Below are positions 30,659 through 39,399 of a DNA stretch of 52,780 nt, piece after piece (the first letter of the stretch is position 1; the number at the start of each line of letters is the position of its first letter). The DNA comes from Collinsella sp. (GTDB taxonomy: Bacteria; Actinomycetota; Coriobacteriia; Coriobacteriales; Coriobacteriaceae), in the NCBI GenBank assembly GCA_019425005.1, contig JAHYYK010000007.1, positions 1 through 52,780 on the forward strand, written 5' to 3'. The notes beneath the pieces are model-generated. The model saw only the letters and a program-made list of their open reading frames with translations, did not search any database and had not been told where the DNA came from. The position numbers and the translations under genes were made by a program.

Positions 30659-31833
30659 GCGGCACCTGCGATCGAGAGCAGCGTCTGGGCAAACTCGTCC
30701 AGATCGTCCGGATTCACGCGGTCGTCAAAGGAAATGCGCAGTGCACCTAGTGCCTGCTCGCGACCAATGCCCATGGCGCTGAGCACATGGCTCGGGTCCA
30801 TGCTGCCGCTCGAGCACGCCGAGCCGGCCGAAACCTCAAAGCCGGCGGCGTCGAGCTTGATGATGAGTTCCTCTGAGTCCATGCCGTCAATGTAGATCGA
30901 TAACATGCCGGGCAGACGGTCGGCTTGCGCGTAGTCACCCATGGTGGCGTGAATGCGCGGATGGGCCGTAAGCGTGGCGTAGAGCTTGTCGGAAAGGGCT
31001 TGCAGCTTCGCGCGCTCCTGAGCCACATGGGGCGTCAGAGACGAGGCGGCAGCGGCAAAGGCGAGCTGCGTGCGCAGGTCTTGCGTGCCGGCACGACGAC
31101 CGGCCTCCTGTCCGCCGCCGAAGATGCGCGGGCGCAGCGGCGTGCGGCTCTTAAGGTAGAGTGCGCCAGATGCCACGGGACCGCCAATCTTGTGGGCTGC
31201 GACGGACATGGCGTCGACGCCCAGCTCGGTGACATCGAGTGGAATATGCAAGTAGCCCTGGATGGCATCGGTGTGGAACAGGGCACCTGCGGTGTGCGCA
31301 GCTGCGGCAAGCTCGCGGATGGGCTGCACCACGCCGGTTTCGTTGTTGGCGACCATAATGCTCACGAGCGCCACGTCGTCGCCTAGCAGCTCGACAAGCG
31401 TGGCAGGCTCAACGTAGCCCGCGCGGCAGGGCTGCACCAGGTCGACGGTAAAGCCGGCGGCACGCAGCAGCGGCAGGTTGTCCAGGATCGAATCGTGCTC
31501 GATGGCAGATACGATCACGCGGTTGCGCTTTCGGTCGCGCTGACGAGCGCCCTCGGCAAGACCGAGCAGCGCCAGCTGGTTGGCTTCGGTGCCGCCGTTG
31601 GTCAGTACAATCTCGGACGGGCGGACGTGCGCGCCAAAGCTGCGGGCGATCTCGCGACGTGCAACCTCCAGACGCGCGGCAGCCTTGCGGCCGAGCGAAT
31701 GCAGCGAGTTGGGGTTGACGCCGGCAAGCTCGCTGTCGTCGTACTCGCGCTGCGCAAGGAGCGCCTCGGCGCGCATTGGCGTCGAGGCGGCATAGTCAAG
31801 ATTCACGGGTATGCGGTTTTGACCTGCGGTCAT
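30655..31833 (-). CDS. Cysteine desulfurase (NifS/IscS family)
   Basis: A 392-aa PLP enzyme that mobilises sulfur from cysteine for iron-sulfur clusters or thiolated tRNA. The YAASTP start, the TNGGTEANQLAL PLP-phosphate site, the lysine in SVAAHKIGGP and the catalytic cysteine loop GSACSSGS are all intact. No iscU, sufU or mnmA gene is adjacent in the window, so the acceptor is unknown. It overlaps the NIF3 gene by 4 bases. The group I-like long active-site loop suggests IscS/NifS rather than SufS. Confidence 0.94.
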   Translation of the reverse strand: MTAGQNRIPVNLDYAASTPMRAEALLAQREYDDSELAGVNPNSLHSLGRKAAARLEVARREIARSFGAHVRPSEIVLTNGGTEANQLALLGLAEGARQRDRKRNRVIVSAIEHDSILDNLPLLRAAGFTVDLVQPCRAGYVEPATLVELLGDDVALVSIMVANNETGVVQPIRELAAAAHTAGALFHTDAIQGYLHIPLDVTELGVDAMSVAAHKIGGPVASGALYLKSRTPLRPRIFGGGQEAGRRAGTQDLRTQLAFAAAASSLTPHVAQERAKLQALSDKLYATLTAHPRIHATMGDYAQADRLPGMLSIYIDGMDSEELIIKLDAAGFEVSAGSACSSGSMDPSHVLSAMGIGREQALGALRISFDDRVNPDDLDEFAQTLLSIAGAA

Positions 31834-31839
31834 AAGGGT

Positions 31840-32511
31840 TTATGCCTCCTGTGCGGCCTCGTTGCCCAGCTTCTGCAGCAGCGCAACCTCGGCAGCGGGA
31901 TCTTCGGACTTAAATACGGCGGAGCCGGCCACGAGCACGTTGGCGCCGGCCTTGACGACCTCGGCGATGTTCTTGGAAGAGATACCGCCGTCGACCTCGA
32001 TCAGGGGCGACACGCCGTGGCGCTCGCACATGGCCTTGAGCTCGTGAAGCTTTGCGATGGTGCCCGGGATAAAGCTCTGGCCGCCAAAGCCCGGGTTCAC
32101 GCTCATGAGCAGTACCATATCGACGACGTCGATGATGCTCTCGAGCACGCACACGGGGGTGGCGGGGTTGAGCACCACGCCGGCCTTGACGCCGCGCTGC
32201 TGCAGATGCGTGAGCGTGCGGTGCAGGTGCGTGGAAGCCTCGTAGTGCACGGTGATCATGTCGGCACCGGCGTCGGCGTACCAATCGACCGTCTCGTCGG
32301 GGTTCGTCACCATGAGGTGCGCGTCGACCGGTACATCGGTGGAGCGCTTGACGGCCTTAAGGATGTCAACGCCAAAGGTGAGGTTGCCGGTAAAGTGACC
32401 GTCCATAACGTCGAAGTGCACGTAGTCGGCACCGGCGATCTTGTCGAGTTCGCCCTTGAGGTTGGCCATGTCGGCCGAAAGGACAGACGGAGCGATTTTG
32501 ATGGAACCCAT
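31840..32511 (-). CDS. rpe: Ribulose-phosphate 3-epimerase
   Basis: A 223-aa TIM-barrel enzyme of the pentose phosphate pathway. The IAPSVLSADMANL start, the metal histidine in VHFDVMDGHF, the HLMVTNPD motif, the MSVNPGFGGQSFIP loop and the EVDGGISSKN phosphate site are diagnostic. It lies between gpsA and the cysteine desulfurase gene with short gaps (18 and 6 bases). The length is normal for the family. Confidence 0.97.
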   Translation of the reverse strand: MGSIKIAPSVLSADMANLKGELDKIAGADYVHFDVMDGHFTGNLTFGVDILKAVKRSTDVPVDAHLMVTNPDETVDWYADAGADMITVHYEASTHLHRTLTHLQQRGVKAGVVLNPATPVCVLESIIDVVDMVLLMSVNPGFGGQSFIPGTIAKLHELKAMCERHGVSPLIEVDGGISSKNIAEVVKAGANVLVAGSAVFKSEDPAAEVALLQKLGNEAAQEA

Positions 32512-32529
32512 GGTAGAAGCCTTTCTGCG

Positions 32530-33537
32530 CTAGTCGGTGAGTCCGTAGAACTCTTGAGAAGGGACGCGATCTGTGAGAATCTCGAGCGCCCTATCCAAAG
32601 TAACACCGTTGTAGAGCGTTTGCTCCACGGCAAAGGTGAGCGGAATGTCTACGCCCAGTGAACGGGCAAGCTCACTGACGCTGCGGGCCGCGACGGCGCC
32701 CTCGACCACCATATGCGTACGTGCCTGGTACTCGTCGAGCGAGATGCCGTGGGCAAACTCGTAGCCAAAGGTGCGGTTGCGCGAATGCTCGGAGGTGCAG
32801 GTGGCAATGAGGTCACCCATGCCGGCAAGACCCATGCAGGTCATGGCTTGACCGCCGCGGGCGTGCACCAGACGGCTGATCTCGGCCAGGCCGCGCGTCA
32901 TGATAAGGGCAAGCGTGTTGTCGCCCGCACCAGAACCGGCGGAAATGCCGCACACGATGGCGATGACATTTTTCATGGCGCCGCAAACCTCGACGCCGGT
33001 CATGTCCTGCGACAGGTAGATGCGGAAGGCCGTGGATAGGAGCAGGTCCTTAAAGGTCTCCCCTACCTGTGGATCATTGCTGGCGATGACGGCGGCAGAA
33101 AGCCCGCCGCGGCAGATCTCCTCGGCATGGTTGGGGCCCGAGAGCGCCGCGACACGCGACTCGTTGCCGATCTCACTGGCGATTACCTCACTCATAAGCA
33201 GGCCGGATTCGGGCTCAATACCCTTGGTGAGGCAGAGTGCCGGGGTGTCGGCGGCGATGAAGGGTGCTGCCTGATGGCATACGCTGCGCAGGTGCGTGGA
33301 GGGCACGGCAAAGATGATGGCCTCGGCGCCGTCGAGCGCCTGCGACAGGTCCGTGGCGGCGACAACGTTGCCGGGCAGCTCGTAGTCCACCAGATACCGG
33401 GGATTGCGGTGCTCGGCATTGATGCCGGTGGCCGTCTGCTCGCTATGGGCCCACATGGTCACGCGCTCGGCTCGCTCGGCGGCGAGGCCGGCGACGGCGG
33501 TTCCCCAGGAGCCGGAGCCAATCAGCGCAACATTCAT
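32530..33537 (-). CDS. gpsA: Glycerol-3-phosphate dehydrogenase [NAD(P)+]
   Basis: A 335-aa enzyme converting dihydroxyacetone phosphate to glycerol-3-phosphate, the backbone for phospholipids. The N-terminal Rossmann motif GSGSWGTAVA, the catalytic lysine in ALKN-equivalent GAMKNVIAI and the GLAGMGDLIATC motif are clear. It directly precedes plsY (transcribed order plsY then gpsA), so substrate synthesis and first acylation are co-expressed. AGGAGA precedes the ATG. Confidence 0.97.
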   Translation of the reverse strand: MNVALIGSGSWGTAVAGLAAERAERVTMWAHSEQTATGINAEHRNPRYLVDYELPGNVVAATDLSQALDGAEAIIFAVPSTHLRSVCHQAAPFIAADTPALCLTKGIEPESGLLMSEVIASEIGNESRVAALSGPNHAEEICRGGLSAAVIASNDPQVGETFKDLLLSTAFRIYLSQDMTGVEVCGAMKNVIAIVCGISAGSGAGDNTLALIMTRGLAEISRLVHARGGQAMTCMGLAGMGDLIATCTSEHSRNRTFGYEFAHGISLDEYQARTHMVVEGAVAARSVSELARSLGVDIPLTFAVEQTLYNGVTLDRALEILTDRVPSQEFYGLTD

Positions 33538-33546
33538 GACTCTCTC

Positions 33547-34230
33547 CTACTTATCGTCGGGCTCGGTGACGCGCTTGGTAAACGAGAGCTTGGACTCCTT
33601 ACCGGCCATGAGCTTTTGGATATTCGAGCGATGGGCCCACACCACGGTGATGCCGATCATCGCCATGCAGAACTTGAGGCCCAGGCTGCTGTACGGAAAG
33701 ACCGCGCAAGCAGCGATAGGAAGTCCGATGGCCGCGGCAAGCGAACCCACTGACACATACTTGGTGATGGCGACGGCTACGATAAACATGCCCAGCAGCG
33801 ACAGGCCAATAGGCCAGTACCAGGCGAGGATGACACCCAGACCAACTGCGATACCCTTGCCGCCGTGGAAGTTGAGATAGGGCGAGAAGATATGGCCCCA
33901 CACGGCTGCCAGGCAAATGACACCGAGCATCCAGTCACCGGGGGCTCCGGGCGCCATGATGTTCGGCGGAAATCCATAGCCCACGCTCGCGATGAACGGA
34001 CGGGCGATGACAACGCAGATGGCGCCCTTAAGGCAGTCGAGCAGCAGCGTGAGCGCGGCCACCTTGGGGCCGGCTACGCGCAGGGCGTTGGTGGTGCCGA
34101 TGTTACCGGAGCCCGCCTTGCGAATGTCGGTGTGGTTAAACACGCGGCCCAAGATCAGGCCAAACGGAATCGCTCCGATAAAGAACGAGACCACGGCGCA
34201 GATGGCGGTCAGCAGAATCGGATTATGCAT
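33547..34230 (-). CDS. plsY: Acyl-phosphate:glycerol-3-phosphate acyltransferase PlsY
   Basis: A 227-aa, five- to six-helix membrane acyltransferase that makes lysophosphatidate from acyl-phosphate. The three PlsY motifs are visible: GSGNIGTTNALR, NFHGGKGIAVGLG and a final VVWAHRSNI. The C-terminal cytosolic tail (KLMAGKESKLSFTKR) is ordinary. ATG 34230 overlaps the der stop by 8 bases, and ribosome-site AAAGGATGC-like sequence lies in the der 3' end. A longer frame to 34341 would be an artefact of overlap with der. Confidence 0.96.
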   Translation of the reverse strand: MHNPILLTAICAVVSFFIGAIPFGLILGRVFNHTDIRKAGSGNIGTTNALRVAGPKVAALTLLLDCLKGAICVVIARPFIASVGYGFPPNIMAPGAPGDWMLGVICLAAVWGHIFSPYLNFHGGKGIAVGLGVILAWYWPIGLSLLGMFIVAVAITKYVSVGSLAAAIGLPIAACAVFPYSSLGLKFCMAMIGITVVWAHRSNIQKLMAGKESKLSFTKRVTEPDDK

Positions 34231-35557
34231 CCTTTTGCTCCTTCTTCCTAAAGAAGAGTCGAATGGGCGTGCCGGCAAAGTCGAAGGTCGAGCGCATGCG
34301 GTTCTCCACGTAGCGCTGGTAGGTGTCGTTGACCAGGTCACTGTGGTTGACGAAGAACGTGAACGTCGGCGGGTTGACGCCCGTCTGGGTCACGTAGTGC
34401 ATGCGCAGGCGGCGCTTGCCGTCCACCACGGTATGACCGAACTCGCGCAGGTCGGTGAGGAACGCGTTGAGGCGCGAGGTGCTAATCTTCTGCGAGCGCG
34501 TCTTTTCGGCGGCGTCTACCATCGCCCAGATCTTCTCGACGCTGCGGCCGGTGAGAGCAGAGATGCGCAGGTACTGGGCCCAGGGAGCCATGACGCCCAG
34601 ACGGCGGTCGATGGTCTCCATGCAGGCCTCGCGCTTACGGTCGTCGTCGAGCAGATCCCACTTGTTGAGCAGCACAACGATGGCGCAGCCGCGCTCGATG
34701 GCAAGACCCATGACCTTCTGGTCCTGCTCGGTAACGCCCACGGAGGCGTCGACGACGAGCAGCGCCACGTCGGCGCGGTCGATGGCGCGCAGGCCGCGGA
34801 CCATGGAGTAGTACTCGATGTTCTCGTACACGGTGCTCTTCTTGCGAATGCCCGCGGTGTCGACCATGCGGTAGTGCTTGCCGTTACGCTCGACGACAGT
34901 GTCGATGGCGTCGCGCGTCGTGCCGGCAATGTTGGACACGATAGAACGGTCGGCGCCCAGGATGCGGTTGAACAGCGACGACTTGCCGGCGTTGGGGCGG
35001 CCGATGATGGCCACGTTCAGCGCGTCGGGGAACTCATCGGCGACCTCGTCTTCTTCCTCGGGAAGCAGGGCCACGATATCGTCGAGCAGGTCGCCCGTGC
35101 CATGGCCATGCAGGGCCGAGAGCGGCGTGGGCTCGCCGATACCGAGCGAATAGAACTCCCAGATGCTGTCGTTTTCGCGATCGGGGTTGTCGAGCTTGTT
35201 CACCAGCAGAAAGACCGGCTTGTCGCAGCGCTTGAGCATGCGGGCGACCGACTCGTCCTCTTCGGTGACGCCGGTGCGGCCATCGACTACAAACAGGATG
35301 ACTGCGGCTTCCTCGGCGGCGGCGAGCGCCTGGTCGCGGATGGACGTGGCAAAGACGTCGTCGCTCTTGAGCGGCTCGATACCGCCCGTGTCGACGATGG
35401 TGAACTCGCGGCCGTTCCAATCGGCCGTGTGATACGAGCGGTCGCGCGTGACGCCGCGAGACTCGTGGACGATGGCGTCCGAGGTCTGGGCCAGGCGGTT
35501 AACGAGCGTGGATTTGCCCACGTTGGGGCGTCCGACGACGGCGACGATAGGTTTCAT
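34223..35557 (-). CDS. der: Ribosome biogenesis GTPase Der (EngA)
   Basis: A 444-aa protein with two tandem GTPase domains and a C-terminal KH-like domain. The first domain has GRPNVGKSTL (residues 9-18), DTGGIE and NKLD; the second has GRPNAGKSSL, DTAGIRKKS and NKWDL. The KH-like part contains NAFLTDLREFGHTVV and PPTFTFFVN. It assists 50S assembly. The start at 35557 has AAAGGAG 5 bases upstream; a longer frame to 35728 is not supported. Confidence 0.97.
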   Translation of the reverse strand: MKPIVAVVGRPNVGKSTLVNRLAQTSDAIVHESRGVTRDRSYHTADWNGREFTIVDTGGIEPLKSDDVFATSIRDQALAAAEEAAVILFVVDGRTGVTEEDESVARMLKRCDKPVFLLVNKLDNPDRENDSIWEFYSLGIGEPTPLSALHGHGTGDLLDDIVALLPEEEDEVADEFPDALNVAIIGRPNAGKSSLFNRILGADRSIVSNIAGTTRDAIDTVVERNGKHYRMVDTAGIRKKSTVYENIEYYSMVRGLRAIDRADVALLVVDASVGVTEQDQKVMGLAIERGCAIVVLLNKWDLLDDDRKREACMETIDRRLGVMAPWAQYLRISALTGRSVEKIWAMVDAAEKTRSQKISTSRLNAFLTDLREFGHTVVDGKRRLRMHYVTQTGVNPPTFTFFVNHSDLVNDTYQRYVENRMRSTFDFAGTPIRLFFRKKEQKDA

Positions 35558-35567
35558 CTGCTCTCCT

Positions 35568-37010
35568 TTAATGGGTAGGTTCAGTGGAAGTGTTAGAGTC
35601 GGCAGGCACAATGCCAAGGATATGCTCCAGGGTATCGAGCAGCTCATGCGGCATGGTTGACACCACATGAACCTCGGCGCCGCGACTGGTAAGGCTTGCG
35701 AGTAAATCGTCACGATGATACTCGTCAAGCGTCATGCCGTCAGCGTTGAACATGAGCTTAGGCACAAAGAGCATAACCCCCGACAGATCTTGGGGCAGCT
35801 GCTCCAAGATGTCACACGCGACGATGAGGCCGGTCACGTCCACGTTGCCGCCAAAGTAGCGGTTCTTGATGGCCGTGACAGTGCCGGCGAGTCCCTGGGG
35901 CGACTCCACAAAGCGGGCCACCGTGTCGCGTGCGCTGGCGCCCGAGAGGCACAGCAGATGCTGGCTGCGGGCGGCGATGGCCTCGCGGACGCGGGCCAGA
36001 CGCTCGGTATAGGCGGCAAGCACGTCGTCGGTCTCGTCTAGATACGAGCGGATCATGCCGATGCCGTCGTAGTACTGCGGGTAACCGTCGTAAAAGTCTG
36101 CCTCTGGAGGATCGATGCCGGCGTCCAGATAGAACTCGTCGCTCATCTGGAAGGTGTGGCGGCCAAAGCGCTCATAGGCGCGGTCCTGGAACGGTCGGAT
36201 CATGGCAATGGTCTCGCGCGCCAGTTCGGGCTTGTCGCTGTATGACCAGCTAAAGCGGTTTTGGTGTTTGGTAAAACCGAGCGGCACAATGCCCAGGCTT
36301 GTGATTTGCTCGTGCTCCTCGCAAAAGCGCAGGGTCTTTTCCAGCTCCTCGCCGTCGTTCATGCCGGGGCACAACACGATCTGCGCGTGAATCTCGATGC
36401 CGGCGGCCATGATGGTCTCGAGTACGTCCATGCCTCGCTGGGCGTTACGGCCCATCATACGACGGCGGACGTCGGGGCTCACAGCGTGGACCGACACGTT
36501 CATGGGACTCATGTTGCGGTCGATGACGTTTTGCACGTCCTCGTCGGAAAGGTTCGTGAGCGTGACAAAGTTACCCTGTAAAAAGCTTAGGCGATAGTCG
36601 TCGTCGCGAATATAGAGCGTGGAGCGGCCGCCCTTGGGGAGCATGGTCATAAAGCAGAACACGCAGGCGTTGACGCAGGTACGCATGCCGTCGAAGATGG
36701 GGCCATCGAACTCCAAACCCCAATCCTCGCCGGGAAAGCGGTCGAGCTCGACGGGGGTGACGGTGCCGTCGCGCGGGTCGAAAACCTCCAGCTCGACGGT
36801 ATCATCGTCGGCCTCCCAGAGCCACACGATCATGTCGGTGAGCGCCTCACCGTTGACCGTGAGCACGCGCATGCCCGGCTCGATACCCACATCCCACGCG
36901 GGCGATTCGGGACGCACGTTCTTTACGAGCGCGCCCTCACCCGGCTCGGGGTCGCGGCTGCGCCCGTAATCGGCCACCTCGGCGGCGTATGCGGGTACGG
37001 TCTGGTCCAT
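35568..37010 (-). CDS. DUF512 radical-SAM protein with N-terminal PDZ-like domain
   Basis: A 480-aa protein. A PDZ-like domain (about residues 25-90, ALVKNVRPESPAWDVGIEPG) precedes a radical-SAM-like segment with the cysteines of CVNACVFCF (C-x3-C-x2-C, about 128-136) and the C-terminal DUF512 domain. The family is conserved in Clostridia and Actinobacteria next to der, as here, but has no proven function. The start at 37010 is 2 bases after the ispH stop. A longer in-frame start at 37115 would overlap ispH. Confidence 0.9.
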   Translation of the reverse strand: MDQTVPAYAAEVADYGRSRDPEPGEGALVKNVRPESPAWDVGIEPGMRVLTVNGEALTDMIVWLWEADDDTVELEVFDPRDGTVTPVELDRFPGEDWGLEFDGPIFDGMRTCVNACVFCFMTMLPKGGRSTLYIRDDDYRLSFLQGNFVTLTNLSDEDVQNVIDRNMSPMNVSVHAVSPDVRRRMMGRNAQRGMDVLETIMAAGIEIHAQIVLCPGMNDGEELEKTLRFCEEHEQITSLGIVPLGFTKHQNRFSWSYSDKPELARETIAMIRPFQDRAYERFGRHTFQMSDEFYLDAGIDPPEADFYDGYPQYYDGIGMIRSYLDETDDVLAAYTERLARVREAIAARSQHLLCLSGASARDTVARFVESPQGLAGTVTAIKNRYFGGNVDVTGLIVACDILEQLPQDLSGVMLFVPKLMFNADGMTLDEYHRDDLLASLTSRGAEVHVVSTMPHELLDTLEHILGIVPADSNTSTEPTH

Positions 37011-37012
37011 GG

Positions 37013-37912
37013 TTAGCGGCAAAGCTCCTTGATGCGCTCGACGGCGCGCTCGATGTGTTCTTGCGGGGTGGAGGCTCCGGCGGTGATGCCGATGTGGTGA
37101 GCGTCGGTAAACCACGCGGCTTGGAGCTCAGAAGCTTCCTCGATGTGATACGTGCGCTCGCAGGCGTCTGCGCAAATCTGCGCCAGGCGGCGGGTGTTGC
37201 CCGAGTTCTTGCCGCCCACGATGACCATGCAGTCGCAGCGGTTGGCAAGTGTGGCTGCTGCCTGTTGACGCTCACTCGTGGCGGCGCAGATGGTGTTGAT
37301 CACGCGCAGCTCCTGCACGCGCGGGGTGATAGCAGCCACGACCTCGGCCAAGTTCTGCGCAGTCTGGGTGGTCTGCACAACCAAGCCCACTTTACCCTTG
37401 AGCGACAGCGCGTCCGCATCGGCAGCGCAGCTCACGACCTGCGCGTCATCGCCGGCGTGGCCCAGGATGCCCTCGACTTCGGGGTGGCCCGGCTCGCCCA
37501 CGACGATCACGCGGTAGCCCTCGCGCACCAGGCGCTCGGCCGCCACGTGGACCTTCTTCACGTAGGGGCAGGTGGCGTCGACGACGTTAAGGCCACGCTC
37601 GCGAGCGGCATCAATGACCTGCGGCACCACGCCGTGGGCGCGGATGATCACAGTGCCCGACGTGGCGTCGTCCAAGGTGTCGGCCAGACCGACGCCTGCC
37701 TCGGCGAGCTCGCGTACCACGATCGGGTTATGGATGAGCGGACCCAAGGTATGGACCTGAGTGCACTCCCCTGCCTGCGGCGCAGCGGCCAGCGCCATAT
37801 CGAGCGCACGCTGTACGCCGTAGCAGGTGCCGGCGTGGGCAGCGATTTCGATAGTGGGGGCGTCTGCCTTGCCGGGCACAGCCTCGGCGGTGTTCATGAC
37901 TTCCTCGTCCAT
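37013..37912 (-). CDS. ispH: 4-hydroxy-3-methylbut-2-enyl diphosphate reductase
   Basis: A 299-aa [4Fe-4S] enzyme, the last step of the MEP isoprenoid pathway, making IPP and DMAPP. The three cluster cysteines are in AGTCYGVQRAL (Cys30), DATCPYVKK (Cys115) and NTICAATSERQ. The RAHGV, GEPGHPEVEGI and TAGASTP motifs are present. The start at 37912 is 2 bases after the plsC stop. The protein has a short N-terminal extension (MDEEVMNTAEAVPGK...). Confidence 0.96.
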   Translation of the reverse strand: MDEEVMNTAEAVPGKADAPTIEIAAHAGTCYGVQRALDMALAAAPQAGECTQVHTLGPLIHNPIVVRELAEAGVGLADTLDDATSGTVIIRAHGVVPQVIDAARERGLNVVDATCPYVKKVHVAAERLVREGYRVIVVGEPGHPEVEGILGHAGDDAQVVSCAADADALSLKGKVGLVVQTTQTAQNLAEVVAAITPRVQELRVINTICAATSERQQAAATLANRCDCMVIVGGKNSGNTRRLAQICADACERTYHIEEASELQAAWFTDAHHIGITAGASTPQEHIERAVERIKELCR

Positions 37913-37914
37913 GG

Positions 37915-38643
37915 CTAGAACCTGCCCGGGTGCTCGGCGCACAGGTCATCACGCATGGCGTAGACGCGACTCATGGCTTCGGACTCAAACCAGGCTAGGC
38001 GCTCCTTGCGCTTGAGCTCGACAGGCGCGTCGGAAAGCGAAATTAACTTGCCGGCGCGGATCCAGCACTTTTTGGGGCGCATGATCTTTTTGCCCGCAGG
38101 CGTAATATCGGACCAGCCGCAGATGGCGAGCGGGTTGACGGGTGCCTTACCCATCTGGGCGATGAGCGCAAAGCCGCCGTGGACTTCGGGCTTGATCTCG
38201 CGCGAGCGGATGCGCGTACCCTCGGGGAAGATCAGGACGTCCTCACCGCGCTGCAGCGCATGCTGGGCGGCACGCAGGCACTTCATGTCGGCGGTGCCGC
38301 GCTCGACGGGAATGCCGCCCACGCGGCTAAAGGCCCAGCGCACGATCTTGCTCTTCGCAAACTCGGACTTAAAAATGGGGCGAATGCGGCGGCCGCCAAA
38401 GAACAGCGCCGTCTCCACAGCTAGGAGCTCGGCCATCGAGGTGTGGTTGCAGATGACCACGCTGCCGCGGCCGTCCTGGCGCTCAAACAGCAGATCGGCA
38501 TCTTCGACCTTCCAACGCCACATGAGCTTGGAGAAGGCCCAAAGGATGGCCATGACTACGACGACGGTGCCGCGGATGAGCGCTGGGAACTCTGCGTAGG
38601 GGGCGTTGTAATAGTCCTCGGGCGTCTGTTTAAACAGGCGCAT
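37915..38643 (-). CDS. plsC: 1-acyl-sn-glycerol-3-phosphate acyltransferase family protein
   Basis: A 242-aa PlsC-type acyltransferase that would form phosphatidate. A membrane helix (about residues 24-40) precedes motif I. Here the usual NHxSxxD reads NHTSMAE: His67 is kept but the aspartate is a glutamate (Glu72). FPEGTRIRS (motif III) and VNPLAICG are normal. AAAGGAGG lies 6 bases before ATG 38643 within the end of cmk. It probably works with plsY, gpsA and pgsA products in phospholipid synthesis; the Glu substitution may change activity. Confidence 0.88.
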   Translation of the reverse strand: MRLFKQTPEDYYNAPYAEFPALIRGTVVVVMAILWAFSKLMWRWKVEDADLLFERQDGRGSVVICNHTSMAELLAVETALFFGGRRIRPIFKSEFAKSKIVRWAFSRVGGIPVERGTADMKCLRAAQHALQRGEDVLIFPEGTRIRSREIKPEVHGGFALIAQMGKAPVNPLAICGWSDITPAGKKIMRPKKCWIRAGKLISLSDAPVELKRKERLAWFESEAMSRVYAMRDDLCAEHPGRF

Positions 38644-38646
38644 GGG

Positions 38647-39333
38647 CTACCTCCTTTGGTTGATGAGGTCCTCGATAATGCGGACGACCTCGTCGATGGT
38701 ATGGGCGGTGGAGTCGACATGTACCGCGTCCTCGGCGGGAACGAGCGGCGCGACCTCGCGGCTGCTGTCGAGCTTATCGCGCTGCTTGAGGGCGTCGAGG
38801 GTCTCGTCGACCTCGGCCTCAAGCTGCTCTTCGGTGAGCGGCTGGGCGTCGTTTTGGTGGCGCTGCAGCACACGGCGACGGGCACGCTCGCGCGGGTCGG
38901 CGGTCAGGAAGACCTTGACCTGCGCGTTAGGGAACACGACGGTTCCGATGTCGCGACCCTCGGTCACGATATCGCGGTCCTCGGCGGCGCGGCGCTGGTG
39001 GATGAGCATGGCGGCGCGCACGCCCGGGTAGGCCGAGACCTTGGATACGTTGGCGTCGACCTGCGGGGTACGAATGGCGGCCGAAGCGTCCTGGCCGTCA
39101 ATGGTCAGGCGCGTATCCTCGCCGGTGCCGTTGGTAAAGCGAATCTCGATCTGCTCGGCGAGGGCGTCGATGGCCGTCTCGTCGTCCAGATCGATGCCGC
39201 GGTCGAGCGCGGCGAAGGTGACGGCGCGATACATGGCGCCCGTGTCGAGCTTGTTAAAGCCAAGCTGGCGGGCGATCTCCTTGGCGATGGTGGACTTGCC
39301 GGAACCGGCGGGGCCGTCGATGGCGACGATCAT
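38647..39333 (-). CDS. cmk: Cytidylate kinase
   Basis: A 228-aa nucleotide kinase phosphorylating CMP and dCMP. The P-loop GPAGSGKST (residues 7-15), the KLDTGAMYRA substrate motif, GRDIGTVVFPNA and the lid RARRR are all typical of CMP kinases. AAAGGAAG precedes the ATG. It follows rluB by 66 bases that contain no other feature, and it precedes plsC by 3 bases. The rluB-cmk pairing is conserved in many Gram-positive bacteria. Confidence 0.97.
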   Translation of the reverse strand: MIVAIDGPAGSGKSTIAKEIARQLGFNKLDTGAMYRAVTFAALDRGIDLDDETAIDALAEQIEIRFTNGTGEDTRLTIDGQDASAAIRTPQVDANVSKVSAYPGVRAAMLIHQRRAAEDRDIVTEGRDIGTVVFPNAQVKVFLTADPRERARRRVLQRHQNDAQPLTEEQLEAEVDETLDALKQRDKLDSSREVAPLVPAEDAVHVDSTAHTIDEVVRIIEDLINQRR

Positions 39334-39399
39334 GCAATGCTTCCTTTCGATGGTTGACGTGCTGGTATGGTTCGCGGGCGCTGGGGCGCGGCGGGTTGC

